From contig VXBM01001649.1 of the NCBI GenBank assembly GCA_013400155.1, positions 62,001 through 126,000 on the forward strand: DNA of 64,000 nucleotides. The letters run 5' to 3'. Below, piece after piece: positions 26,351 through 38,500 of this stretch (within the stretch, counting starts at the first letter, position 1; the number at the start of each line of letters is the position of its first letter). The position numbers and the translations under genes were made by a program. The notes under the pieces are model-generated. The model did no database searches, had not been told where the DNA came from, and saw only the letters and a program-made list of their open reading frames with translations. Origin of the DNA: Helopsaltes ochotensis. Taxonomy: Eukaryota; Chordata; Aves; Passeriformes; Locustellidae.

Positions 26351-28882
26351 CTATGACTTAAAGTCTGGAAACTAACTCCAAATATACCATCATTGATTCT
26401 GTAAGATAGGACATACCAGCTTGCCTGCACTACCAAGAAGCCATCCTGGTTCACTCAACCTGCTCTGGGAGGCAGAGACCTCCTCCAAAAGTGCAGAATG
26501 AGAAGCTGATGATGGACTGTGCCTGTCTGATCCTTTCCATTCAACATGGAAAACATTCTTACAAAAGTCACATGCGTTATTTGGCTGTTGGAAAAGAGGA
26601 TCAGGCTTTGAAAATCTTTGGACCAATTCTAATTAATTATCACCTGCTAATAATTTAAAATGTTAACATGAATAATCTAAATTTACCTTTTTACATGATC
26701 TTCCACTAACATTTTCAGGCAGGAAATGGGTCTGGGAAGGAGAACAGTCCCAAAAATATCAGCAGCGGGGACAATTCATTTGTGCTCACTGTCAACTTAG
26801 TCAAAGATCAAAGAAACAATGGCAAGAGGCCTATATCTTGAGTAATAAAAATATTAAATAAGTAATTTCATTGAAAGTTTTTGGGTGGGCCAATGGGTGT
26901 GTTTGGTTGATGTGTTCACATATTACCAGATCTACTCCTAGGATCTGAAGATGCTTTTATTTTATTATTATCAGTGAAATTATACCAAATTCACTGAGTT
27001 CAAAAATTGTGTAGCATGGGGTCTTTGAGAGTGGAACTGAGTGATTAATGCTATTTGCACATAATGCTTACCAACTTGGTTAAATATTTAACTTACCTAT
27101 ATGATGATTTAGTTCTTATAAACCTGTTAGAGAGCATAACTATGCGGTGTGCTTTACATGAATACCACTTATTCAGTTTAGTTATGTAAATATTTGCTCT
27201 CTTAAATCTATATTCTCTACATGTATATTTTTAAAATTATTTGAATGTCTCAAAACCAGGAATAAATTATTCTAGAAGAATATCTGTGAACTGGGTAGCT
27301 CTTAGGGAGATAAAGAAATGCGTTATTACCTGTACTTTTCAATTAGGAATTAGTTCTCAGGTTTTTATAGTCACTTTAATTGTAAGACTAACTTTGCTAG
27401 CTTTGTAATGAAGCACCATGCAGACAAGTTGCATAAAAAAATTTTAAAACTGCTGAAAAACACTGGAATCCCGCAGTATCCTGAGAACAGAAATTCCTGC
27501 AACATTTCTTTAACCATTTGCATCTACTGACATAGTGCTGTCATATACTTTTAACACAAAAAATTACTGGTCCAAAGCAGGAGCTGATAAGAGGGGACTC
27601 TCTCAGAACCTTCTTTCCACTGAAATCTGTAACAAAACAGGCCCACCAAAGGGAAGTGTGACACCTAGTACATGAAAATTTTCTCTTGTACAATCTGTAC
27701 AACTTCTGCATTTTGAGTTGGATTTTTCGTTTTGTGGTTTGGTTTTGGTTTATTTTGTTGGGTTTTTGGCCTCTGTTGTTATTGGTTTTTGATCCTGTTT
27801 TCATTTTTTGGGGCAGGGTGGACTGTTTTGTTTGTTAAAAGGAAGTCATCTGGATCATCATTTAAGAATGGAACCATAAACAGTATGATATGGGCAGCAG
27901 TAGAGAAAAATAACAGCCATGATACATTCCTTTTTGTGCAGATTTAGACCAGGCCTTGCTCTCCTGGCACATTTACCAGTGCTCCTCATTTGGCAAAGTT
28001 TGACTGTGCTTGTTTCTCAGAACTATAGCTTTCTATAATTGTACAGCTTTGAAGAGTGAGTCTGAATAGAATCAAGGTATAATAAAACTGTATGACCTTA
28101 ATTCAAGAAATAATATATAAAACTATGTTGGCAAACATGCAAGTGTCACAAAACTAGTAACAGCATGTTTGTCACCAGTACTGGACTATTCTTTGAGCTG
28201 TTCAGAATGGTAAATCCTGGACTTGAGCCACAAGATTTGTGCTATTTCTAAAAGTTTGAAATAATACCATCCTTCTGTTCCTCAGTAAGATCAGCACTGT
28301 AAATATAGGAATGTTTCTATATTGCATAAGCATACTGCTGTGCTTGCAGGGTAGCTTCTCTATCTTGCACAGAGTCAAAAGACCTACAAAAAAGCAGCAA
28401 ATTCTGTGCTCTACCTCTCTTGTATTTTTTAATGAAAAGAACATATATTCTTTAGCCTAAACTTTAAGCTCTGTGGTTTATCTACTGTACATCCTATTGT
28501 AATGGTTTGATTAAAAGTTTTTGGAAGTTTTTGGATCATGCAAGGAAAACTTACAAAGATATGTAGGGCTCTGTAATTAGCTTAATCTAGTCTTCATTAA
28601 TCTGCCATTGACAGTACAATAAACACTGTTCTCGTTGCATTAATTTATGCACTGGGAGCACAGTTTCTCAAAGACTTGCTGTAGGCCTGGAGAGTCTCCA
28701 GGCATCCCACATTCCATGGTAAAATGCAGCTTTGCTAATCCTAGGCCCAACAATTCTGGCTATGACAGAAAGAGAAATCTCTTTGCTATGCAGGTGGATG
28801 TGTAAATAAACACACATTTTTATATTCATCTCTATAAATCTCTGTTAAGTCTACACAGAACTGTTTGTATGTGTGCATATAT

Positions 28883-28912
28883 AGATTAAAACATATATAT
28901 ACACACACATAA
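28883..28912. repeat. TA/CA simple repeat
   Basis: A short CATATATATACACACACATA-type dinucleotide tract about 290 bp below the ADCY1 stop codon, in the predicted 3' UTR. Confidence 0.75.
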
Positions 28913-29198
28913 ATAATCGCTTGCACATTTATCTAATTTTTTTCGTTTACTGTTTAAAAATGCCAAGAAAATATTCCTCATTTCCAGTAAAACCCCATTT
29001 TGTCTTTTCATAACAGAATTTCTAGCCCTTATATGTTCCATCCCAAGAGTTCATTACACAGTCACCAAGTTCTCTTTGGTTGAGTTGTAGTGGTCCTTGG
29101 TTAATGACATGGCCTATGACTTCTGACTTCTTAGTAAAAATTCAGGCAACCATTGCTCTCCAAGTTCACTGCAAGTGGCACAACCAATCTCCTTTGTT

Positions 29199-29537
29199 CT
29201 ATGCCTCCTTCACAGCTGGCACAGAAGGAAGATAATGCAGTGTTTGGTTTGTGTGAGTGGCAGATGCTTGACCTGCTCCAAGACCAGGTTTTACAGTAAA
29301 GCTAGCAACTGAGGACACTGATGGACAGCTGGTACCCAGTTTTGTTTGAATGTTTGCTTTCCCATAAGGGTACATCTTCCTCTCTAAGTTTAAAGACCGT
29401 GTTTGGGAATTATTTCCATCAGCCTTTCCTTCCAGGAAATAGGTCAACATTTCACCTTTTCCCTTTACACTGACTTTACCCCTGCACACAAATTCATAAC
29501 TGCATCTTTTTAATATCCGCTGAACTTCTTCTGTCAC
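29199..29537 (-). CDS. ADCY1: ADCY1 exon 20 (last): end of C2a and C-terminal tail, stop codon
   Basis: 112 codons plus TAG at 29199-29201; acceptor CTGTCCTCAG. It opens [20 protein letters not shown] and contains [17 protein letters not shown]. The K of VKGKG matches the phosphate-binding lysine (K1065 in ADCY2 numbering). The tail after [14 protein letters not shown] is Ser/Thr/Pro-rich, poorly conserved between species and ends in a KEA terminus as I recall for mammals. A final exon with about 10 kb of exon-free DNA beyond it fits a long 3' UTR. Confidence 0.97.
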   Translation of the reverse strand: MTEEVQRILKRCSYEFVCRGKVSVKGKGEMLTYFLEGKADGNNSQTRSLNLERKMYPYGKANIQTKLGTSCPSVSSVASFTVKPGLGAGQASATHTNQTLHYLPSVPAVKEA

Positions 29538-32500
29538 CTGAGGACAGAAAAAAACCAAAACAACCCATTAGTTTTTCTGTTCATGTAATTGCCCACCCCT
29601 CTCCGTTTTACTTCTTGGTCAAGAAATATGCATAAACAGAATGGATTAACACCTACACTACTCTCAGGGTCACTTAGAATTTTCTTTAAGAAGTAAAGAT
29701 CACTGATAAAACTGGAATCTGAGCAGCAGATTTTCTGGTCTTGAGTTAAATAAATAGACAGATTAAGCTCCATCCAACAGAAATATGTAACCAAATTGTA
29801 AGCTGTATCAGTTCCAGAGATGTTAATTTATTGCAGAAGTCCTTTTGATCCCTAGAGATTAGACACGTATTTTGGATAAATTACTGCAGGTGTTCATTGA
29901 GCTTTTGAGAGGAACACCATAGGTTCTAGTAGTAGAACAACAATGTCTGCATCACCTCTCCAATCCAAAGTATCCAAGCAATTTTTAGAGCTACATAAAA
30001 TGTAGTAAGATGCAAATGAGCATTGATCCTTTCCTTGCAGGTCTTATTTAGGCAAAACTTCTACAGCACAATGACTGGCAGTGTCCCTGGCTTACCTCCA
30101 ACTGTGTGCAATGAAACAGAGAACTTTTTTTTTCTGATGGGAAATTATTTATTCGAGGATTTCATTGTCTTTAAGGAGAGAAGTGTATAAGATGGAAAAT
30201 AGCTATACCTGTGATGGTGTGTCATCTGGAGAGTGTTGCTCTCTCCATAAGAACAAAGGGAGGCTGCATTTTCTAAGTGTTCTTGAAAATGTAACCACAT
30301 ATAAAACAGTAGGTATGTAAAGTTTGCAAAATTGTCTTACAAGGCACTCACCTGAATCTTTCCTTGCACTCCAGTACTATCCATCCGGCTGGCAACATTC
30401 ACAGTGTTTCCCCAGATATCATACTGTGGTCTTCTGGCTCCAATGACTCCTGCCACTACTGGCCCAACATTAATACCTAAAATTAAACAATGAGTTTGGT
30501 TTTCACTACAGCATATTATCCAAAGGAAGTATGAATCCTGCAAAACAGATTTGACACAAGTGTCTTGGCATTTTTTTTTATAGTAGAGTAATATATGTTA
30601 ACATCATAAAGCTGAGTCAAGGGAGATTTAGGTTAAATGTTAGGAAAAGGTTTTTCACCCAAAGGGGGACTGAGCACTGAACAAACTCTCCAAGGAAATG
30701 GTCACAACAATAAGCTTGACAGAATTCAAGAAGCATTTGGACAAAACTCTCAGGCACATGGTGTGACTTTTGGGCTGCCCTGTGCAGGGCCAGGAATTGG
30801 GCTTGATGATCCTGATAGATCCCTTACATATTCTATGATCCATCAGCAGATTCATGATTCTATGATTAAATTAATGCCAAATGGACTTCTGCATTTCTAA
30901 AGGCTTTAGAAAAACAACAAAGACATTTCTTGATATTTTATTGGAAATGTAATATGATAGACAACATAAAAATTTGATTCTTCTGTGCATTTTGTTTGTT
31001 TAAAAAAACCAAGAAAAGCAGTGGTAGTGTAGAGTTAGTTTCAGATAAATAAAAATGGGACAAACTGTTAAAGATCTTTAATTGTTTCCTACAACTTCCA
31101 CTGCAGTTGCACATATAAAGCCTTTTAATAGAGGTTTTCCAAGTGGAATAGAAATAGAGGTCTGGAGTACACAAGGATTGGGGTAAGGGAAGTGTGTCAT
31201 GTTGGTTGTTAGTAACAGACAACTCAGATTCCAGAGACAGTGGAAGAAGACAAAAGTGTGTGAAAATGGCTCAAGCATATTTTTTTGGAAACTGCAGAGC
31301 TCAAATCTACATTTCTGACCGATTTCAACATCTTGTTCACAAGATAAAAGAGGATGTTCTGTCTGAGTGCCCTGAAGAGCTGCAGATACTAAACGCTGCA
31401 TGACATTCTGTGCGAGGGCTTTCCTAGGCAATTTATGTAGAAGAATGAGGGTTAGATATTTGATCTTTTGGGAACCTGGAAAGACAAGTAATAAAAGACT
31501 TCAAAGATAATTTGAGGTTTATAATTATTAGGATGTACAGGAGGTGAAAGATGTATAACTCTCCTACTGCTGCCTTTGAGGTCTTTGGTCTTTCTCAATC
31601 TTCCACTGCTAGCAGCCTGTTTTCCTGTTGTCAAGCTAATTCTCACAAGTCAGCCATGAAAATATATAGAGAAAGAAGCTGGAGAAAACTATCAGTGTTA
31701 GAATATACCATAAAATGAGAACAGCAGTGGAAGTACCACAGGAGAGGGCTAGGATACATGAAGAAAGGAAAGCAGGGAACTTGATTTTTAAGAAGGCTGA
31801 GAGAAATGAGTGGTAAGATATGTAATTACACGTAAAGAATTGCATGAGAAGGGTTGTGTTGTACAGATCAGAGGATTTGATTTGTTGGAGAAAACAGGAC
31901 TGGTTAAGGTGATTTGGCATCTGTGGAGAAAAAGTTCCCATTGCACTTTTAATGTCAACAAAGCTTTTGCAGATGCAACTTAACATAATACAGTAAGACA
32001 CAATTTTCAGCAGCTTAGAAAAGCAAAGCAGTGTAAACCACAAGACTGGGTACACTCATAATATTGTATAAAATTAATGATGCACTTTCCTTTTAGGGGT
32101 GCATAGATTAAGTAAACACACTTAATTGGAGGGAAGTACAATTTCTTAATAGTAATGCATATCATCCAGACTGCTGACCTATTACATGGATGTGACTCTC
32201 TCACTAATGGAGAATTTTCAATTTTAATCATGAGTGCAGCACAGGTAATCCTTTGCTGACAGAACAAGAAAAGCTAACGAAAAACAATCTTTTGCTTGTG
32301 TGATAATTGTAGAAACATAACTTACCAACTCGGAGGACAAAGTCATTGTAAGACTGATAGTTGATTTCATCAAGAACGTCAAACATCTCTATTGCAAAAT
32401 CTGCCAGTGTACTCAGATGGGAATAGATTGATTTTTTAGCCTAGAAACAAAATAGTGTTGCACTAAATTTGTATGGTACTGAGATGCAGGTTAAATACTA

Positions 32501-35500
32501 CAGTGAAAAATAATGAGAAGCTCAAACAGATGCCTTAGGAAAAGATTCTAACCAATTTTTCTGTTTGTGAAAGGAAACTTTTGGTGGTAGCTGCAGCACA
32601 TGCATTCTTTTTTTCTGCTATTTTTTTCTTCTCTCTCTCCTTTTGATTTCTAGGAGGAATGGAAAGCAAAGTTCCCATGGTAAAGTGGTTCTGTTGCAGA
32701 GAGCTGCTGATGTTTGTTTTGAGTGTGGCAGAGAATATAACCTGCTTTCTTACAAAACTACTTTGCCTGATGATTATTAATAACTATAGTTCTGCCCTCT
32801 TCTCCCTTTGGGGCTTTTGCTAGCTCCCACCTTCCATGGGGTACATGCTGTTCCCATTGACAAAATTCCTGTTAGATTTAATCCTGTGAGGTGCAGAACA
32901 CCCTTAACTTTTTCCTTTCCAGTGAAGTTGAAGGGGGTTGTTATCAAATGTATCTAAATGAACTAATGATTTTTGCCCAAAAGGGATCAAATTAAATGGT
33001 GAAGTATTAACGTGTAAATAAAACCTCAAACATAAGAAAATTATTTATACAACTACAGTCTGATTAAACTGTGCAACTAATTTTCAGAGGGTATTGTGGA
33101 TTCCAAACTTAGTAAGCTTCTAACATAATTCTCATTTCAAGATCGTGAAATAAATATTTCCTGTAAAGTAGTAAAAATCTAAGCAGCATATTATTAGAAT
33201 GTGGAAAAGAAAGGTTTGCATATTTGTTCTGTAACTCATGCTCTCCCCCCAGCTAACCAACTTTGTTTAGTTAAAGACAGGTTATTAGAATGAACATTTG
33301 ACTCAACTCAATATGACTGCTCTTATGTTCTGCTCTTATTTGAATAAAAACTATGAATTTTGGAACAAATTTGCAAAGTGAAAATGAGCTAAAGGTAGGA
33401 TATGGTGAAAGAAATGCAGGGTCAGTGGCAGCTTCAGCAGGATGTTACACAATAGGACTGTACAAGCTGGCAGGAGATGAAAGCTTGATGAGTTTTTGCC
33501 ATGATAGTGAGATTTTATAAATACAGCACTAAACAGTGGTTGAAAAACCTGAGAAACAGGTTGCTATTTCCTTCATTCACCTCAGTTTGAAAGGGTTGCT
33601 TCATGTGGCTAGGAAATTTACAAAAAACTATGAAAGTCATCCTTGTGCCAATCCCAATTTTTGAGAAGGATATTTTTATTTACCTGCCTGGTTGTCTGAC
33701 ATCCTGTTTCTTGCAATGTGAACTAGGCAGTTCTACTCTTTTCCAGAATCACCGAAACAGGGGGAGAACAAGAATTAAGCTTAAATAGCTGATGGATACA
33801 TTTCCAACAGAGGAGGAAAAAATATTCAATGTCTGGAGCAGGGAGAGAACAGTGCATAGTTTTACTTGATTTCTAATCTTTATGTTTCCTCTCTTCCATT
33901 TCTTTGCTGTCTGATGAATGTTTTCCTGCAATGCCCTTCAGGGTTGCAGGGAAAGGACTGGTGACAAATACTGAATGTGGTGCAGATGATAGATGCCTCT
34001 AAAAAGGATTAGGGTGAATTATTTTGAATCTGCACTAAACACCACAAAGTTAGGACCCTGGTGAAGTCAGAATCCTGGTGAAATACAGATACAATGAATT
34101 TATATTGTGCAAAAGATCTACAAAACTTGGTTTGTGTGCTGCCCTGTTGATACAACTGGCAAGCAATTATTTATTTAAACATCACAGGAGTTACTGGAAA
34201 AACTGCTCAGAACACCACATCAAAGTCACTGCAATAGAGGCAATGTGCATTTACTGTAGCCACCTGCTGAGTCAAGGTGCAGAAACAGGAGTCCAGTAAA
34301 ATACGGGATTTAAATATTTGACTTCATCAGGGTACTGGGCTCTTAAGTGTATAAATATCCTCAGTTAAGAGCACAATTAACTCCATCCACTTCTTTCCAT
34401 TCATGTCCAAATCCTAGTATGAAATTACTGATTCACAATCAGAGGCTGTGCCAGATTTTCTTGAACTTGGGACACTCCTAGCAGAGGGCAGACCAGAGGC
34501 ACTTGAATGTCTTATGGTTCTCCATGGACACATATGACTCCATAGGACAGCACAGGGACTGTGTGAATTTGGGAGTGATTGTACATGACAGGCTAGCCGA
34601 GGTTATCTGACTTTTAATATACAGATGTATGCTGAAGAACTACTGGCAAGAGGATGTAAGTAATTTCTATTCATTTGCATGACATGAACACTAGGAAGAG
34701 ATCAGAGAAGAGCTGATACCCTAAGTTAAAGTAAAAATTATTGTCTGTTTCATATGAGATCTTTTATTCTGGAATACAGAATTTTTAAATAAATTCTTCA
34801 TATATAGAAAAAGTCAAAATTTGCCCCAAGATTTAAAAGAAAGACAGAGTACTGTACAAGATCTGCAAAGGTTTAAAATGCATTAATATCATAAGGTCAG
34901 AGCAGTATCTTCAGTACCGGACAAACTCAGCTGACCCTTCACTCAACAACTATAAAATACAAGAGAAAAACATGTTTAGGTTTTGGAACATACACTGCCA
35001 AAGTTATCCAATAACACACTTGTTTTGAGGATTATAGTTCAAAGAGCATTATGGCAGACCCAAAAGTATGTCATTGCCTGTTTGCCCCAGATCACACACT
35101 GGGACAATTTCTAAAGATCAGTGTTTTCTGCCTGTCTCAGAACTCATGAGTCAAACATTTTATGATAAACAGATTTTTAAAAATACTTTTTTTTTATAAT
35201 GTATAGATTTCTAGAAATGATACAAAGGAAGGCAACAGGAAACACCTTGCAGACTAGAAGGTTAGTTGTGTGATTTACTCCAACATGGTTCTAACCATTT
35301 TTTTATATGTGGTCTTGTTTTTTATTTACTTAGCATGGATAGTTGTTGCTAAAAAGTCCATAGGGCATTTTCTGGACTTTTTTGCTTTTTGCCTTCTAGC
35401 TTAGTACTATTTTGCAATGCTAAACCATATGCACTAATGCATTCAACATATATCTACAGCATATGTACATGCATATCAGAACAAGGGAGAAGTGTCTGAA

Positions 35501-38500
35501 AACTCCAGAGAGACAGAGTGAATGGATTGATTTAATTTTCATTCTATTCTTATATTATTAATTTTACAAAATTTTAATTATTTAGTTTTATTAGGGTAAT
35601 TACTAATGTGCATAGTACTCTGTATACTATACATTTAATATAATGCCTACAGGGTTTTCTGACTTCCCAGATGCTGCTTGGAAATGTAGGAAATCTTTTT
35701 TCCAAGGTAGTAACTTAAGGTAAGAGTAACACTCAGGGGTAGTGATGAGGATACAGAAGAACTGTGCCCCAGAGTGAGTGAGTTTGAAATGACTTTTTTT
35801 ATTGCTAAGTAATTAAATCAGTAAATAGAAAGCTAATGGTAGAGACAAAGAGTTGATTTGAAGGGAACAGGTATAGTGCAGCACTAGTACAAAGTTCCTG
35901 TCCGTAATGGGGGAGAGGATGTTTATTTTAGTTGTAGGCTACATCCACATTTCAATATTTAAAAAAAAGAGTAAAAATTGCATTTTAATATTTTTTCTGC
36001 TAGTTTTGCAGCAATTCACTACACCTAGAGTCTCCCTTTCCCTGCATTTTACAAGGCCATCTAAGATACCAGGTTTAAAACACTACCACTGATTCAGAGG
36101 TTTTTATACATCAATTTGCAGGGAATCCAAAGCTGCAGACAATGATATCACAAGTGAAGCCACATAAGCAATTGTGGCAGTTTTCCTTTTCAGCTACAGC
36201 TGCTCTTTGAATTTCAGATTCAAAATGTTGCAAAGAAGTCATACAAGTTATCAGTAATCTCACAGAATTAGTTGTGTTTCTGATATTCCTCTGGAAATCT
36301 TTTTTCACGTAAGACTGTTACATAAAATCTTCTTACCTTAGTTCCTGAAGTAGGTACGAGTCCCACAGCTGCCATATAGGTACTTCCAATTGTCTTGATC
36401 TTTTCAATATCCTTATAATATTCTTTGTCCATAAGCTTTGTTTAAAACATAAAACTGTTAAATATTACATAATATTTTAGACAAGCAACCATAGTTATCA
36501 GACAATATGTGCAAGTTCATGAAACCATATCATATTTGCTAAGTTTAGGCTTGCCCACTTTAAGGTCATTGAAAATGTCATTATCTTCCATATTTGATAC
36601 TCTTCCTATATTAGAGAAATTTTAGGTCAGAGTCATGTGCCTAAAGGTACAAATTTGGCGCTTTGGAGAAGCCCAGAGGACACCAACTATGATTAAATAG
36701 GAAGTTTACAGTACTGTTTTAATAAACAGTTCAAGATACACTTATCTACTTTAGATAATCTCAATGATAGTTATTTGGTAGAACTGATATAGTCAAAAGA
36801 CAAAGTGTTGAGACCTTACCTCATCAAAATCAGCAATAATTTCATTTAACAGCCGTAAACATTCCACTCCCATATTATTGCCATCCAATTCTATGTAGAA
36901 ATCATTGAAATTTGGGATGGAAGCAAACATCACTCCCACTTGTGAATATGACTGGTAATAAAGGTCCTGTAGTTCATAAGCAGATGTAATTTTTACTTTA
37001 AAAGATTAATCTAAACTAAACATCATTATTACAATACTTGTTCTACTGCCAAGCAATAGCTAGGCCAAAGGGCATCAGTTTGTCTGGAGGGAAAACCAGA
37101 CTTCTTAAAATAAAAGATGTCTTCACTCAAGACCACAATAGAATATTAACAGCTAAGGTACTAAACCCATTTAAAACAATTTAGGGTTTTGTTTTGCTGT
37201 TTAGACTTAGAAGCAGTGAGCCAAAATTTGAAAAAAGTTTTAACAGTTATAGAATTTCTATTGTACAAAAAAATTAATTACATTTTCTCAATCTTGTTTT
37301 ATAAGCAAAATAAGAGATGGACCAATTTTTTCCTGTGGTACATAACTGGCCTCACTCCTTCTAGTCATTCCATGTGTTGTGGATTTCTATGTAATAAAAT
37401 GTATTTCTGTATGGTAAGGTTTCTGCTTAAAATTTTGGAAGGCTCAAAGAAAGCAAAATCACTCTTTTGTGGTTCAAATACTTTGACCCAAACTCTCAAA
37501 AGCAGTATCATGGACATTATGGCTACTCCAGTGCTAAAGGTTTTCAGATGACCAGAAGGACTCTTATAAGGCCTTCTTGAACCAATTTATTTAGTCAGTG
37601 CAGCCTTTTATGTTAATATGTGTCTTCCTTGAATATGTACTCTTCCCTGTTTTTAACTTTAAATAGATGGTTTTGGTAATGGTAGCATACTTTCCAGAAC
37701 TAGAGTGGTAAATACATAAGCGTCTGAAAGTTCATACACTTCACCATTCAGAACCAAACTGAGCTCATGCAATACTGTGATAAATTCCAATATCCTACAT
37801 TGGTTGGAAAATAGAAAAAAAAAAACAACAACAACAAACTGATTTACATGCAGGTACTTGGTTACATTGATGTTGAATGACAACCTTCCCTTATCCTGAA
37901 TTTTATTAAATTTCTTCAGAGAAGGTGGACCATACAGCAAAAAGAAATAATCTCAAACTAATTCTTGAACAGAAGTGTCTATAAAGCTACTATTTTTACA
38001 TGAGCAAAGTTTTTTTCCAAACTTTTCTTGCAAACATACAGGTGGAAGGTGGCTCAAGCAACAAAGACCCATACAGCATGTATTTAAATTTTATCTTGGT
38101 TTACCATATTTCTTGGATTAGACATAAGAAAGTGCTGTGCAACATGGGCTGGCAACAGGTTGAAAAGGATTCTTTTATTATCCAGCTTGACTCTCTCCAT
38201 ATCATCTCTCTCTTCTTCTGCCTGTTAGGATGGAGGAAAAGAAAAACCTTTCCAAAAAGCAAAAAATTAGCTGAGTCTATTAAATAACTTTTATTAATTC
38301 ATCCTTTGGAATTAAAATGAACAAAATGCAGATTAACAATGTAGACTGAGAATAGTTCTCCTGTACTATGCTTCTACATTAGGAAAAATCCCTCTAAAAC
38401 CTTAGTATTTCAAGCTAAAGCCTCTCAGCTGTTTTCAGGGTTTGATCAGCTAAGTGTATTGGTATCTTCTGTAGTTCTCTGTTCTTTTAAATAGAATCTT

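Larger units (their letters stand above)
19075..29198 (-). other. ADCY1: Putative long ADCY1 3' UTR
   Basis: About 10.1 kb of AT-rich DNA after the stop codon holds no recognisable coding exon. It ends at a minus-strand AATAAA (19089-19094) followed by a GT/T-rich stretch. Mammalian ADCY1 mRNA has a 3' UTR of around 9 kb (recalled), so the length fits. Shorter isoforms are possible: other minus-strand AATAAA motifs occur, for example near 26,950 and 27,750. Inside are a CR1 3' tail (26255-26350), a possible CR1 reverse-transcriptase remnant (about 22,600-22,670) and dinucleotide repeats. The extent is inferred, not read from a transcript. Confidence 0.45.

Noticed and set aside
31078..31431. 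117-codon minus frame and overlapping 69-codon plus frame in intron 18
   Set aside because: Opposing frames in the same DNA, no family resemblance, and no splice sites consistent with ADCY1 phases.
31636..32055. 139-codon hydrophobic minus frame in intron 18
   Set aside because: T-rich intron DNA giving Leu/Phe/Ser-rich translation; no motif, and ADCY1 exons 18 and 19 join directly in phase.
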